Source: Fragilaria crotonensis
Taxonomy: Eukaryota > Bacillariophyta > Fragilariophyceae > Fragilariales > Fragilariaceae
Direction of reading: 5' to 3'
Assembly (NCBI GenBank): GCA_022925895.1
Contig: JAKSYS010000014.1
Span: forward strand, 207,807-271,806
DNA length: 64,000 nucleotides
Part shown: piece after piece, positions 1-10,400 of the stretch
How positions within the stretch are numbered: position 1 is the first letter of the stretch
Layout: each line of letters begins with the position of its first letter
Translations under genes and position numbers: made by a program
Notes under the pieces: model-generated
Database searches by the model: none
What the model saw: only the letters and a program-made list of their open reading frames with translations
Told to the model about the DNA's origin: nothing

Positions 1-532
1 GACTACCATCAATGCACGCAACCACATCATTACCATCCTTATCGAGGACTCGCACAGATGTGAATGGGGCTTCACACGCCCTACTCGAATCAGGGTGTAT
101 TCGCACTGTGACGAACAAAGATTCTGCCGCTTCAATCACCAGAGGATGCGAGAAGATGCGAATGTCTTTTGATTCGTTGAGCATTTCATTGATTTCGAAG
201 TAAAGGATGGGTTTGCAGCTTCGTTCCGATTCGGATGTGGCTTCGTTCAGTGATGAGTGTTTACATGGGATCGTCCCGAACTCCTGGTTGTGAGGACTTT
301 TGCCAAGTTTGTACTCATATTGCGAGTGTGACAAAGTCAGTAATGCTTCTGATGGGGTCGTTGAACGGATTACCATGTGTGGAAATCCCTCTGCTGTATC
401 CGCGGCACTGACTTCAGTGTCACCAGAGAGTGGTGCTATCCCACAGTTCTTCGATTTCGATGAGATTCCCAGTGTCTGTTTCGCTTCCAACGTCCCAGCA
501 TCTACCAGCACGATGCTGGTGCAGTTCCCCAT
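1..532 (-). CDS. Unknown protein, N-terminal part, runs off the left window edge
   Basis: The minus strand is open from an ATG at 532 to base 1 with no stop, giving about 177 residues. An in-frame stop lies upstream, and no other ATG lies between that stop and 532, so 532 is the likely start if there is no 5' intron. The protein begins MGNCTS, the pattern for N-myristoylation at Gly2 plus palmitoylation at Cys4. The rest has alternating hydrophobic and polar stretches (for example SHPLVIEAAESLFVTVRI) compatible with a beta-rich fold, but I do not recognise a family. Codon-level continuity over 530 bp on the strand opposite to several short overlapping ORFs is the main evidence that it is coding. 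The C terminus is outside the window. Confidence 0.6.
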   Translation of the reverse strand, partial: MGNCTSIVLVDAGTLEAKQTLGISSKSKNCGIAPLSGDTEVSAADTAEGFPHMVIRSTTPSEALLTLSHSQYEYKLGKSPHNQEFGTIPCKHSSLNEATSESERSCKPILYFEINEMLNESKDIRIFSHPLVIEAAESLFVTVRIHPDSSRACEAPFTSVRVLDKDGNDVVACIDGS

Positions 533-1221
533 CGAGAGCGTCCCTTGTTTTCGATGATAATTCGAATCACAAGGAGATCGAACTTGGGAGGCAGGAGTAG
601 AAATTGCAGTACTCCGTTCCGGAGTCCGGAGTGCGGAGTATCGCGATAAATAACTCTACTCTACTAGAATTTCGTATGTCCGGACAGATCTGAGATGTTT
701 TGATTATGTCGCATCCTCAAAATTAATTCTTCGATTAGCAGGAGTGTGCACTGTAGAAATTGGCGGGACATGGGTTGACATCCTTGAATCCGAAGACCCA
801 CGTGTAGACATTACTTGAACACGTAGTCGTCGACGTGGAGTCTTCCGGATGACAATGAGGGTTCTATTCAAGATTTAAAAGACTCCGAGATCAGTCGTGG
901 GCCTCTCTTTGATACTACGTTCTGGAATACGAGTACACAAGAACTAGCTAGCACTCTGGCGTAACCCGAGAATAGTATTGGATTGCTAAGTATCTCGTGA
1001 GCTTCCTTAACAGATGGCACAACTGTGCCTTTTTTAATCCGAGACGACGCCCATGAAGATGTCCTAACATGCGTCTGCACTCTTCGGAAACACTGTATAC
1101 ACAGGCATGGCCGTCACTGCTCACAGAGGGTCATAGACAAGTGAATCATACACTCCAGACTCAGTAGAGAACTACTGGAGGAGGTATGATAAAAATACAC
1201 AGAGGCATACCGCATACAACT
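533..1221. other. Intergenic stretch without a recognised gene
   Basis: Between the edge gene and the MULE target duplication I see no convincing coding frame. The region is the likely promoter side of the minus-strand gene at 1-532. Around 610-640 there is a short cluster of TCCGGAGT-like direct and inverted repeats. Confidence 0.5.
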
Positions 1222-1230
1222 CCTTTTAAA

Positions 1231-1672
1231 GGGGAAATTGCAATTTAGTCCATAAATAAGTTTAAAGATTATAAAGTACAATGACCCTCTATCTAGTTTT
1301 GTACGGTATTGCAATATAGTACATTATGATTTCTAAATTGCATTGTAGTACACATCTTTTGGCCATGTTTGCTATCTAGTACATTTGTCTATTATATAAT
1401 CCATTTCTCAAATGCAGCGCCTGCCACTCCAAGCTTTCACAGAAGATATCGTACCCCGTCCTGTAGACTAAACAAAAATCAACCATGTTCACCACGCTTC
1501 TTTGGAGCCGTTCTTCGTCATTTATCTTCCCATGATAGCATCGATGGGTGCAAACCATTTCATTCTGATCCTGTCCATCAACCTCAACATTGGTCATAAT
1601 TCACTTAGGTGCAATACTCTTGTCATATTGAATGATATCCATGGTGTGTCAAATTTCCTTGGAAAACAATTT
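1231..1672 (+). repeat. Left terminal inverted repeat of the MULE
   Basis: This arm matches the reverse complement of 6292-6699 and, beyond the nested insertion, of 8035-8069. Near the tip one mismatch is visible (GGGGAAATT versus GGGGACATT), and near the inner end there is one A-run length difference (4 versus 5). Inner similarity stops after ACAATTT. Confidence 0.9.
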
Positions 1673-1769
1673 CAGTTTCGAAACAGTGTTGTACACAAAT
1701 GCTTGTACACAGTATAGTGGAGGAGATCTTCATGTTCGAAAGCTGCCACACAATGGCAATTAAACCCAA

Positions 1770-2163
1770 GTGGACATTAACACCTCATCCACGACCACCA
1801 TGAAGAATACTGGCGATGAACGTAATGATTTAAATAATAAGGACAAGTCTGCTGATGAACAAATTGTTCATGAGAATTCCAATGAAGCCAATTCCAAGAA
1901 CCCTGATGAAAACTACATCATCGAGGACGACGAGGACTATGGCAAGGTTGACATGGCAGAAGTCTTTCCAAACACTGATGACAACCCAATCGAGTACATC
2001 TACACCAGGGACAGCACTGGGAGAGTTATTTCGGTGGATTTGTCTCAAGGTACCTCGCAACGAGGTAGAGTTCATTCGCAGTCACGATGAAAATGGTGGC
2101 ATTGTTGACGTGGAATGCCGCTTCAAGAAAACAGGAGAAGATGATACGACAGGCAACAATTAG
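1770..2163 (+). CDS. Acidic ORF inside the MULE, possibly frame-broken
   Basis: Frame 1 from 1770 encodes an acidic peptide rich in Asp, Glu and Asn (residues such as IIEDDEDYGKVDMAEVFPN). After about 90 residues, a neighbouring frame continues with a charged stretch (VEFIRSHDENGGIVDVECRF) up to a stop at 2163. The switch lies near 2050 and could be a one-base indel or a very short intron. It is transcribed opposite to the transposase and protease. No family is recognised; it may be an element-specific protein or a captured host fragment. Confidence 0.35.
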
Positions 2164-2317
2164 TAACCTAGATGCAGGACATGACAAGAAATGAAGTAAC
2201 TCATAGTCTAGTAGTAGAACTATTTTTGTTACCTTCATCAAGCAACTACCATGCTGTGGTTACTCGTCTTGTGTTTCCTCTTGCATGTCAAGTGCGTCTT
2301 CTGCATCTATTTCGTTT

Positions 2318-4674
2318 TTATAATTCGTATTGCTCCTCCTTTCTTTCCTCGTCTTCTTCGTTTTCACGTTGCATTTCTTTGCCACGCTCCTCATCGTCGT
2401 TGTTGTTGTTTTCCTCGGTCTTCTCCTCAGGAAGCAATCTCTCGGTAGGCGTTTTTGGATTTGGACAAGTCCTCTTATTATGACCTCGGCGGCTGCAGTT
2501 CGAACAGATGATTGGAGAATCTTCGCCCATTCGGTATTCACTTCGATGACGAATTCTCTTGGTTTTGGGGCGCCCAGCTCCACGCTTTTTAACAATTGGC
2601 GGCAGCGTAATGCCATCAGATTTCAAAGAGTCGGTGCTTACCGGATAAACGTTCTGCTTGAGCGTTTTTTGCACGTACCCAAACTTATGATAATCACCCA
2701 CAAGCTCTGATTGTATATAGGTCAAGTCGTAGCCTTTGTGAAGCCGATACACCGCCATTGCATGTCGGCAAGGAATCATGCAGTCCTGCCATGCACCACA
2801 TGAGCACCATCGTTGTTCTGGTTTCACCATGTGCAAGTTAAGTTGCACATTTGGCACATCGACACCAACAATTATATCACCAATATCAGCATCCTCAGGA
2901 TCTCCATACCCCGGCGACACAACTTCAAAATGTCCACAGTCCTCCTCGACTTCTAGCACTGTCATTGAGGCTGCTTTCTCCCATCTTGCCTTGAGAAGCT
3001 TTTTCACTCTTGGCACAACATCACCACCGTCATGCTTGGAATACACCGTTCTCAGCCTGCAGATACGACTTGACAGAAGATTGACCAAGTGCTCAAATGC
3101 ACCCATCCACGGAAGGTCACGAGCCCCTGTGAACATACTGTTAACCGATTCGCTTGTGTTGCTTGTCACTATCCCAAATCGAGGTGGATACTGATGCTGC
3201 CGACTGAGCCACTGGGATGACTTCCACAGGACACCACCTTCCTCAATATCTTGGATGTACTTTGCAGCCTGCGGTTTCACTCGTTTTGTTTTGTCCATTA
3301 GCAACTCCACGTATCGGGCAGAGTATGTTTTGGCAATTGCCATAACATATTTGGAAGCGTTTCTTCCAAACCTCTGCGTCACATTTGCTCGTATGTGCTG
3401 TGCACAACTGAATTCTATACTTGTAGGAAACACTCGTTTCACCGCCTCCTTGAGACCTTTGTCCCGATCAGACACAAAGACAAATGGTGTTTCACGAAGT
3501 TGAGAATTGTCATCAGCCATGGCTTGGGTGCGCTCCTCCCTGCTGACAAATAATGGGGCACGCTTCCTTTAGATATGTCAACATCTGAATCCACGTTTCC
3601 CCATCCTCATTGCCGGCTGCAATCATGAAACCAATGGGGAATACATCGTTGTTCCCAGTCAGAACAGATGCAACATACAAGGTTCCCTTGAATTCGCTTC
3701 GAAGGTGGGCAGCATCAAGGGGAAATCACCGGTCTCACAAACTTAAGAGCATTATTCATGAATCCAGGAAAGAAGTGAACGCTCTGAAGCTCGAAGGTTG
3801 GCAAACGTAAGAACCCAAGCACCGACCCCGGATTTGTTCTCGCAAGCTCCTCGGTGTAGGGTCCGACCAGCTGAAAGCTCTTGTACCCCAACCTTTTTGT
3901 TACCATGGTGTCACGGTTGACGGCACGCCATGCTGTGTTGTACGAAACAACTTGGGAATCGTTCTTTCTGTTTGCCAGTGTTTTCACAACGTCACGGGCC
4001 GTGGGAGCAACATGCTTATTTTTGAGGACTTTAGTTATCGCATCAGTTAACATCTTGGAGGAATAACGTGTCTTCCATTTCCTACCATCGGCCGCGAGTG
4101 GGGGACGACGAACTTCAGCGTGGCGTGTCTTCATCCTAGAGACAGTGTACATACCATCACTCCTGCGCCTCGAGAAACGAATCTCAAATGGACAGTTGAT
4201 GTGTTCCCTACATTGGTACACACGAAATTTTCCATTGATAGAACGCTTGATGCGCAAGTGGTTGCCAGTTCTTTGTTCATAGATTTCCACAAGAGGGTTG
4301 ATGTGATCCATCTCTGCAAAGGAGTCAATTTTGGCTTCCGCCATCACCTTGTAGAAGGTTGTGTCCGATGATGCACCTGTTAGAGCACTGCTATCCTCGG
4401 TTTTGGAAGAAGTGGACATGGTGTTGATGACAAGAAGCTCATTTGAAACCTCGTTGGGAAGTTGTTGTGCCTCGTTGGGAAGTTGTTGTGCCTCGTTGGG
4501 AAGTTGTTGTGCCTCGATAGTAACCTGGTCAACGGCATCCGCCATGTCTTTGGACTCTTTGGACACCTCGGAGTCAGAGTCATTCGTTGTCATCATCTCT
4601 TCGGACTCCTCGGAGTCAGAGTCATTTTCTTTTGACTCTTTCGACACCTCGGAGTCAGAGTCATTCCTCCTCAT
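2318..4674 (-). CDS. MULE transposase with SWIM zinc finger and CCHC zinc knuckle, frame-broken
   Basis: Transposase that would cut and paste this element. From the ATG at 4674 the N-terminal part has an acidic Ser/Asp-rich leader with three copies of a QLPNEA repeat, then a MuDR-type DNA-binding region containing HINCPFEIRFSRRR. The catalytic core follows: a first Asp in LDAAHLRSEFKG, and a second in FVFVSDRDKGLKEA. A SWIM finger (CSCGAWQDCMIPCRHAMAVY) and a CCHC knuckle (CSNCSRRGHNKRTC) complete the usual MULE order. The frame is interrupted near 3717, where a run of four C would read through if it were three, and again near 3518. Both flanks remain clearly homologous to the family, so these are single indels in one gene rather than separate genes. 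Confidence 0.85.
4448..4516 (-). repeat. Three 21-bp tandem repeats within the transposase leader
   Basis: The unit containing CTCGTTGGGAAGTTGTTGTG is repeated three times in a row and encodes a seven-residue AQQLPNE repeat on the minus strand. Confidence 0.85.
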
Positions 4675-4909
4675 CGCGACGGCACCCTGCGGAAACGGAA
4701 ACTCGCCCTCGCAATAAGCCGTTCGACGGCTTGCTGCAAAGAACCTGCATCTCTTCGGAGGCGAGACTATCTATGGACGCATTGTCACACTCATTGTCTT
4801 CTTCACACTCATTGTCTTCTTCTTCAACGGCTTTCCTGATGGGGCTCTTCGGGACAACCTCGGTCAGCTTCACCTCGGTTGTGCCATTTTATCAACAACA
4901 ATGTCCGCG

Positions 4910-5982
4910 TCAGAATTTGTCTTGACCTTCAACTCCTGTTTGACCTTCTTCACAGCAATCTTCTTTTCTGTGATCCTTCTGCTGCTTGGATGTTTCTTGT
5001 TTTCGAGGGTGTAGATTTTCTTGTGGTTGCCATGCGAGGCGGAACACCTTGAGCACTATTCTCGAACTTGCCTGAGGAAGAAAGAAGCGGAAAGCACCCC
5101 TGAAGTATGTGCTGGTGGTCTCCAGCTCTTCATTGTCAACATCGATGACCGTATTGACACCAAGACAATGCGACAATAATCTCCTTGCTTCTGTGACATT
5201 GCATTGTGCAAAGGAGTTTGGGTCAACAGGCTTTGTTCCGCAAGATGCAAACACACAGCCACAGCAAATAGCCCACAGTCAAATCCGTTTTGTTGTTCCG
5301 GGCATGATTGGTAAAACACAGTTCAAGTACAGCACCGTCTGATTGCTGTAGATGATGGTGCTCAGGTCGGTGCAGAACAAAGTTATTAACAAAGGTATTG
5401 ACCTTCTGCACCAGTTTGGCTGCAGTGCTGCCACGAACAACCCTCCTCGCATTTCGCTCAAGGAATCATAGAACGAAACATGAGTAAAGAAACTCAAGCA
5501 ATGCATAGAAAATCAAAACAACCCACAAAGAAGTGGCCCACTTCACCAGGCGGATTCACCAATGGAACAATGAGACGATATGATTTCCCATTAGTTGAAG
5601 CCGGCTGTTCCATCACAAATTTTAGCTTTTCTCGAAGTTGCTTGATGGACTCCTGATTACTCTTCCACACCTTTATCTTCTTGACTTGAGCCCTCTTTAG
5701 TGATGCCGTGAGATTCATGGAGGATATGTATGTCTCTGCACCCAAACTTCCAAGAAGTGGTGCAAATGGATCCACATCAATGTCCGGCCGTATTCCAGCA
5801 CGTTGAACGATTACATCAAGAAGATGAGTGCTGAGCCATTGATCACGTTTCAAAGCAATGATGTCATCTTCAGTGGGAGTCAACAAATAGCCAAGGACGC
5901 GAGGATCACCAGAAAAATGACCGCCATAAGGTTGTTCAACATTCATACTGGACATTTGGCGGCCACGTGTGCGAAGATACAA
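4910..5982 (-). CDS. ULP1-like cysteine protease carried by the MULE, frame-broken
   Basis: Similar in motif order to SUMO-specific ULP1 proteases (peptidase C48), which some plant MULEs also carry. The N-terminal half (5982-5494) ends with GEVGHFFVGCFDF, the catalytic His block. It is followed in another frame by FYDSL (the Asp block), then AAKLVQKVNTFVNNFVLH, then the Cys block CPEQQNGFDCGLFAVAV. A C-terminal tail in the next frame (VDPNSFAQCNVTEARRLLSH, then a Lys-rich end) closes at 4910. Three or more frame switches occur between about 5494 and 5230. All catalytic residues are still recognisable, which argues for recent or artefactual breaks. The first part could include an intron near 5490. 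The protease substrate is unknown. Confidence 0.75.
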
Positions 5983-6291
5983 TAATTGCTTCTCCTGTCA
6001 CTTCTTAACTCCTGTCACACCACGCCTGTCACAGTTCTTTGCTGCTTTCTTGTCGATACGTAGCTACTGGATGGTAGTACCCTATCAGACAATACGACAA
6101 TGGTGGACCGTCGTGGTAGGACAAAGGACAAAAGAAAGGAAAAGAGCTGAATGTTCTTTCTTGTTGTTTGAAGTGGTGAGTGTCAGATGGATTTTGGCTG
6201 GATGATGATGTATAGTAGTGGAGGGAAATTGAGGAGGCGCCGTAGTATACCTCTACATAAGTGTATACGGCCAAGTACTGATAGCGCGCAC

Positions 6292-6699
6292 AAATTGTTT
6301 TTCCAAGGAAATTTGACACACCATGGATATCATTCAATATGACAAGAGTATTGCACCTAAGTGAATTATGACCAATGTTGAGGTTGATGGACAGGATCAG
6401 AATGAAATGGTTTGCACCCATCGATGCTATCATGGGAAGATAAATGACGAAGAACGGCTCCAAAGAAGCGTGGTGAACATGGTTGATTTTTGTTTAGTCT
6501 ACAGGACGGGGTACGATATCTTCTGTGAAAGCTTGGAGTGGCAGGCGCTGCATTTGAGAAATGGATTATATAATAGACAAATGTACTAGATAGCAAACAT
6601 GGCCAAAAGATGTGTACTACAATGCAATTTAGAAATCATAATGTACTATATTGCAATACCGTACAAAACTAGATAGAGGGTCATTGTACTTTATAATCT
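6292..6699 (-). repeat. Right terminal inverted repeat of the MULE, inner part
   Basis: Reverse complement of 1266-1672. It is interrupted at 6699/6700 by a second element; the outermost 35 bp of the arm lie at 8035-8069. Confidence 0.9.
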
Positions 6700-8030
6700 C
6701 GGATATTGGACCACCCTACTGAATTCAGTTGAAATTAACTGAATTCAGTTTCCAACTCAAAAATAGGATATCTTTTGAACCAGTGCAAGTATGCGAATGT
6801 GTCCACGTGAACAAATACAGAAGGAATCTCGTAGAATTCACGATATCAAGATGCGCTTTATTGGACCGGTAGTTGTTGAGATACGAAATTTTGAAGTTGC
6901 GTTGAAGCACGAAATTTTTCATCGTTAAGAATTAAAAAAAACGGCCTCGCAATGGCGACGGTGCCAACATCTCGGTGTACACGACGTTTCTACAACCCCA
7001 GACACTTGCAGCTGCAAAGCACGTAAATGAAGGCAATATAGATGTGCTCCATGAGCTTTTTGCGGTGTGACAGAAGCAGAAAACGGCTTTGACGACTAGG
7101 CAGTCGTGTATAATTAGGCGTCATGATGATTTTAACGATGGGCACCTCCTCCATACCATCACACTCATGTGGCGGAAGAAGGAGCGCTTGAACACGTCGT
7201 CAAGATAATCGACAAGACTATCTTGAAGGTGGGGGAGCTGTGGCTGTGGAGGAACAAGCAAACGAAGCTCTTGAAATCCCGACAGTTTTGAACGATGGAG
7301 ATGCGTCAAAATTCTGAGCTCTGGGTTTCTGTTTTTGACGATGATAATGACCCATCCCCAGAGAATGTTGCATCTCTTACAAGAAGAAATCCCAATGAAT
7401 GCATAAACCAGTTGTGGAATTCTGTTCCATACTGTGATCGTGGTTTTGTGGTGGTAATGATGTCCAACCGACACTGATTAGAGCTGATGGCAAGCGACGC
7501 ATCACCCAAATCGAATTCAGACCGTTTCTCGCAACAGCACTTGTTTACATTTCATTTGAGGCACAAGAGAGAAAATGTAGGCCTGAAAACTTCATCAGTT
7601 GATCGCTCTGTGGTGAGGAAATGGCACTAAAGTCTGCGGTGCACGCGACTTTTGCAGATTGGACACATCATACCCACAACTCATCTGTACGACATTGAAT
7701 TGCAAAAAAGACATCAAAACGTATTGCAGCTGCAAGGCAGGGTATTGGAAGTGCCTGGTATTTATCAGAAGACGCATTACATCGAGAGATAACGACATTG
7801 TAGTTGAGGACTGAATTCAGCGAAATAGAAAATGTCGATTTTTGCTCGAGTTACAACAGTCAATAACTCAGCACCCACACAAGTAACATCCATTTTTCTT
7901 GTTACCTGATTTAAAAGCATGTAACAATGCACAAAATGAGCCCTCGATCACCTCCAGAGTGTGTTTAGTAGTTGCGATAGCGACGTTCTTGCAACTACTG
8001 AATTCAGTAGTTAGGGTGATTTTTAAGCCG
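6700..8030. mobile_element. Nested non-autonomous element inserted in the right MULE repeat
   Basis: The right MULE arm is split exactly between bases that are contiguous in the left arm. The 1331-bp insert is flanked by a 4-bp direct repeat ATCT (6696-6699 and 8031-8034). It begins CGG and ends CCG, with imperfect inverted ends sharing CACCCTA and an ACTGAATTCAGT palindrome about 20 bp in. The CTGAATTCAG palindrome recurs near 6719, 6740, 7811 and 7998. I see no coding capacity, so it is probably mobilised by another element. The superfamily is not clear. Confidence 0.75.
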
Positions 8031-8034
8031 ATCT

Positions 8035-8069
8035 TTAAACTTATTTATGGACTAAATTGCAATGTCCCC
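8035..8069 (-). repeat. Right terminal inverted repeat of the MULE, outermost 35 bp
   Basis: Reverse complement of 1231-1265 with one mismatch. It is separated from the rest of the arm by the nested insertion and followed directly by the second CCTTTTAAA duplication. Confidence 0.9.
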
Positions 8070-8078
8070 CCTTTTAAA

Positions 8079-8843
8079 AGACGTGGATCGCTGAAGCCTG
8101 CACAGATGCAGGGAGTCATTCGTCGCCATAAACTTTACCAGTACCAAATGATGACTCCACGATCGTTGCTATCGTTGCTGGTTTTTGGCAATACACCAGT
8201 CAAGGATTCAAGTGCGCCCCAGTGAATGCTGAGGGACGAGAATTTGGATGGGTATGCACCGGTCTTCCAGATCTTGCTTTATGTTACTGTTTGTCTCCCA
8301 TCTCATCAAGGTGTGGCGCAGCTACCGGTAAGCAATTTTCCTACTTCTGCTCTGAACCCAATGCTGCTTCATATAGAGAGGAACATTGTGTGTCTGTGAA
8401 GTTTCTTAGGAAGCCCCAACAAAAAAGTTGAGAATCGAAAGCTCAAATATCAACTTGAAAAGGCAACACATTACACGAGGTCGGCACTTCTTATTCGGAA
8501 GCATTGTATACACCGCGCTCAATCCAAAACCTTGTCACAAATGCCCGATACCGCCGTGGTGCTTTTGACGCTCAAAGGTCAAAGAACACATATAACAGTA
8601 ACTCATTTGCTAGAAGTGCACATTTAATCCAGTAATGGACACTAGACAGCCTGTTTCAAAGCATTCCTCCTCGATCAGTCCAACGCGAGAATTGAACGTA
8701 CGTGCACCGGCCACGACCGATAACATTGCGATCGCATGGGTACGCCAACATTTGGAGTGACTGTAACTGCCAGGAAACCAGCAAAACTGTCCCATCACCA
8801 TTGGCGATTCCTATTCGTCAATGCCAAGCATAGCCAATTGCAA
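8079..8843. other. Intergenic stretch without a recognised gene
   Basis: Downstream of the MULE and of the ATG4 stop codon. Short ORFs are present on both strands but none has recognisable motifs. Confidence 0.45.
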
Positions 8844-10400
8844 TTACAATAGGACATACTCGTCTTCGTCGTCACCTTCGTCATCACTCTCGTTATCATC
8901 CATACCGTCGGCAAGCGACATGGACAACATCTCGTGCATTGCGGACGAGGTGTTTGCCGAGTAATCTGGCATGTTGTCAGCAACAGCAAACAAGTCTGGC
9001 ATCATTGGATGCCCTGCCTTCCATTTCTGTAACGCATCACAAAGATGGTAAAAATCACTCTGGTCGCGACAGTAAAATCCCAATGCCAGACTGGGATCGA
9101 GTCGATTCAGATTGATGCATTCAGGGTTCGTAGTGTGAACAGATTGAATATACTCAGAAGTCAATGACACGACGAGTTTTGTTTGTCCCTTGGGAAGTGT
9201 TACCCTTCTTCGCTCAGGACAAGCCTGAATGGTGTGTGGGTCTAGCCCATACAGCTTTGCTCCATCAGACGTGGCGCCATAGAACCATCTGGCCCCTCTG
9301 GGTCGACCACCCAAAACACCCACTGACTGCCTAAGGGAGAAAATGTACGCAAGCTGGACTGCATAATCTTGATTGAAATTCTGAAGTCCAAGTCGGAGAG
9401 GTATCAGCAGAAGGAGCGATGCTTCCCAAGGCAAGGTCTTAGTTGATAACTCTTTCACTCCAGATTCTGAATACATTGGGTCCAATGGGTGGGATAGTGG
9501 TACGTTGTTTGTCTTTTGTTCGCTGGACTCCGTCACTTCGTTCGGAATTTGATTCTTGCCCATGAGGGCATCGACGGCGTCTCTGTAAACACTTCCTTGC
9601 GAGGCAACATGAACGCGAAAGATCGATTGAATGCCAGTACTTCCCTTCAATTCCTCCTTCGCCTGCCACTCTGCGTGCATGGTACAGAGATCGCGCATGA
9701 CGTAACTGACTTTCGAAGGACCATACCACTCGCCAGGAAGTGTTTCATATTTTGCTAGTCCTGCGGCAACCATATTGTGAAGGGAAAAGATGCAATCGGT
9801 CTTAGATGGGTAGTCGGCGAACCATGTCAAAACTTTCATCATAAAGCTATCACGACGGCGCTGGGCAATGGCCTGTGGTGGTCTCCAATTTCTATCCTTA
9901 TAATGCATTCGAAGAGCTTGTCCCAACATCATTTGTGCGGATCGCAGCATACATCCCCAACCCGCATCAGTTGTGATTCTGTAAGGGACAATCTCGGGAA
10001 AGTCGAAGCGATATGTGAACCAAAATAGAGAGTTCTCATCACTACGCCTAGGAGCAAAGTCATGAAGAGCATCGTAGGTTTTGCCCAGCAAATAAATCGC
10101 GTATCCTGGATCACGGAGGCGCAGTGATCCGTCCAAAGTGGTTGCCACGTTCGAGACATCTAGAGGCAGGATTGGAACTCCCTGGAAACAGGCCTCATCA
10201 GCATCATCGTCGTTGCTGTCATCAGCGTCGCATTCATATTCATTACAAGTGAGTTCGTTTCCTGTAAGAGAACTCGGTGCCATCCTGTCTCGTCCAGTGC
10301 GGTCTTCAAGCTCTTGCATCCCGTCATCGTCCGCGCCAAAGATAGATTCCTCCATCGTTTTCAACTCTTCCCGCTCAACAAGAATAGCAATACCGACCAT
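8844..10400 (-). CDS. ATG4: ATG4-type autophagy cysteine protease
   Basis: Peptidase family C54: processes the C terminus of ATG8 and removes lipid from ATG8-PE during autophagy. A single exon of 518 residues starts at the ATG at 10400. The catalytic Cys is at about residue 150 in TTDAGWGCMLRSAQMML, and the Asp and His lie in GLDPHTIQ (about 387 and 389). The surrounding FWFTYRFDFPEIVPYRIT and GGRPRGARWFYG blocks are also typical. The N-terminal 75 residues are acidic and not conserved. The protein ends DDEDEYVLL; the last four residues fit an aromatic-x-x-aliphatic ATG8-interacting motif preceded by acids, like the C-terminal motif known in animal ATG4B. It is divergent from the methyltransferase at 11404, with about 1 kb between. 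Confidence 0.95.
   Translation of the reverse strand: MVGIAILVEREELKTMEESIFGADDDGMQELEDRTGRDRMAPSSLTGNELTCNEYECDADDSNDDDADEACFQGVPILPLDVSNVATTLDGSLRLRDPGYAIYLLGKTYDALHDFAPRRSDENSLFWFTYRFDFPEIVPYRITTDAGWGCMLRSAQMMLGQALRMHYKDRNWRPPQAIAQRRRDSFMMKVLTWFADYPSKTDCIFSLHNMVAAGLAKYETLPGEWYGPSKVSYVMRDLCTMHAEWQAKEELKGSTGIQSIFRVHVASQGSVYRDAVDALMGKNQIPNEVTESSEQKTNNVPLSHPLDPMYSESGVKELSTKTLPWEASLLLLIPLRLGLQNFNQDYAVQLAYIFSLRQSVGVLGGRPRGARWFYGATSDGAKLYGLDPHTIQACPERRRVTLPKGQTKLVVSLTSEYIQSVHTTNPECINLNRLDPSLALGFYCRDQSDFYHLCDALQKWKAGHPMMPDLFAVADNMPDYSANTSSAMHEMLSMSLADGMDDNESDDEGDDEDEYVLL

Larger units (their letters stand above)
1222..8078. mobile_element. Mutator-like element (MULE) with 9-bp target site duplication
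   Basis: A perfect 9-bp direct repeat CCTTTTAAA (1222-1230 and 8070-8078) flanks an element whose ends are inverted repeats starting GGGGAAATTGC/GGGGACATTGC. Nine-bp duplications and long terminal inverted repeats are the hallmark of Mutator-like elements. The inverted repeats are about 440 bp (1231-1672; 6292-6699 plus 8035-8069) and encode identical 76-residue nonsense ORFs on opposite strands, so the arms have hardly diverged. Between them lie a transposase with SWIM and zinc-knuckle motifs, a ULP1-like protease, and an acidic plus-strand ORF. Removing the nested insertion at 6700-8030 leaves about 5.5 kb. The coding parts contain frame breaks, so the copy as written could not be autonomous; whether the breaks are real is uncertain. 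Confidence 0.9.

Noticed and set aside
1369-1599. Identical 76-codon ORFs at 1369-1599 and 6366-6596
   Set aside because: They are the two arms of the MULE inverted repeat, not a gene family.
7121-7474. 117-codon ORF in the nested insert
   Set aside because: No recognisable motif and overlapping open frames on both strands; probably chance.
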